From Methylovirgula sp. (lineage in GTDB: Bacteria; Pseudomonadota; Alphaproteobacteria; Rhizobiales; Beijerinckiaceae), in contig JANXSV010000265.1 of NCBI GenBank assembly GCA_025356505.1, positions 1-6,455 of the forward strand: 6,455 nucleotides of DNA, in the 5' to 3' direction. The translations under genes and the position numbers were made by a program. Of the stretch, positions 6,379 through 6,455 are shown piece by piece. Within the stretch, counting starts at the first letter, position 1. Each line of letters starts with the position of its first letter. Under the pieces are notes generated by a model. The model saw nothing but the letters and a program-made list of their open reading frames with translations, was not told the origin of the DNA and did no database searches.

Positions 6379-6455
6379 TTCACATAACCGGCTTGTTTCA
6401 ACAGGTCGCGCACCTGATTGCCGGCCTCCTTCAAGGCCGCCTCTGGCTTGGCGGC
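6375..6455 (-). CDS. C-terminus of the extracellular sugar-binding protein of the ABC importer (partial)
   Basis: The minus strand from the window edge reads 26 codons (AAKPEAALKEAGNQ, then VRDLLKQAGYVK) followed by TGA at 6375-6377. A lysine/alanine-rich amphipathic helix ending in such a short tail is typical of family-1 (CUT1) solute-binding proteins. Its place immediately before the MalF-type permease, with the stop overlapping the permease start by four bases, makes that identity very likely. Only the end is present, so substrate, signal peptide and promoter are outside the window. This is a different gene and protein family from the RbsB-like pseudogene at 1427-2460. Confidence 0.8.
   Translation of the reverse strand, partial: AAKPEAALKEAGNQVRDLLKQAGYVK

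Noticed and set aside
1..6455. CRISPR array, tRNA/rRNA genes or a riboswitch
   Set aside because: No regularly spaced direct repeats, cloverleaf-like segments or conserved RNA motifs were seen on either strand by eye.

Overview
The window looks like chromosomal or large-replicon DNA from an alphaproteobacterium, most likely of the order Hyphomicrobiales (Rhizobium/Brucella/Ochrobactrum-like). This is an inference from protein style, a GC-rich right half and the kind of sugar-transport operon present; no marker gene is available. It divides into a healthy half (about 2506-6455) and a decayed, mobile-element-scarred half (1-about 2500).

Right half, all on the minus strand, reading right to left: the last 26 codons of a family-1 sugar-binding protein (6375-6455, cut by the window edge), two MalF/MalG-type membrane permeases (5440-6378 and 4608-5438), a MalK/UgpC-type ATPase (3526-4590) and a Gfo/Idh/MocA-type NAD(P)-dependent sugar oxidoreductase (2506-3507). 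Junctions are tight: a 4-base ATGA overlap, then gaps of 1, 17 and 18 bases. The group therefore reads as one operon: a binding-protein-dependent importer for a sugar or sugar derivative, plus a dehydrogenase that probably performs an early step on the imported compound. The substrate cannot be read from the sequence, and the promoter lies outside the window.

Middle, plus strand (1427-about 2460): a broken gene for an RbsB-like (Peripla_BP_4) sugar-binding protein. It reads well through three frames. A single-base loss near 1615 and a 2-base CA duplication near 2267-2272 disrupt it, and its 3' end runs without a stop toward the convergent oxidoreductase gene. No signal peptide is visible.

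Left part (1-about 1030): the 3'-ward piece of an E1-like ThiF/HesA/MoeB adenylyltransferase gene with a DUF6791-like upstream segment (minus strand, 1-584). It lost its 5' end to a junction with an IS3-family transposase remnant and carries a one-base deletion near 215. The IS3 remnant (minus strand, 585-653 and 808-about 1029) is split by a short IS30-family fragment (plus strand, about 654-816). One IS3/IS30 border lies in a 9-base stretch that codes for conserved residues of both transposases. The E1 fragment is clearly poorer in GC (79 of 180 bases at 1-180) than the permease gene (110 of 180 at 5941-6120), which fits an acquired island. From 1030 to 1426 I recognise no gene.

The most notable item is the E1-like remnant. 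It hints that a bacterial ubiquitin-like conjugation or defence-type locus lies, or once lay, to the left of this window. Nothing in the window demonstrates a new working system.
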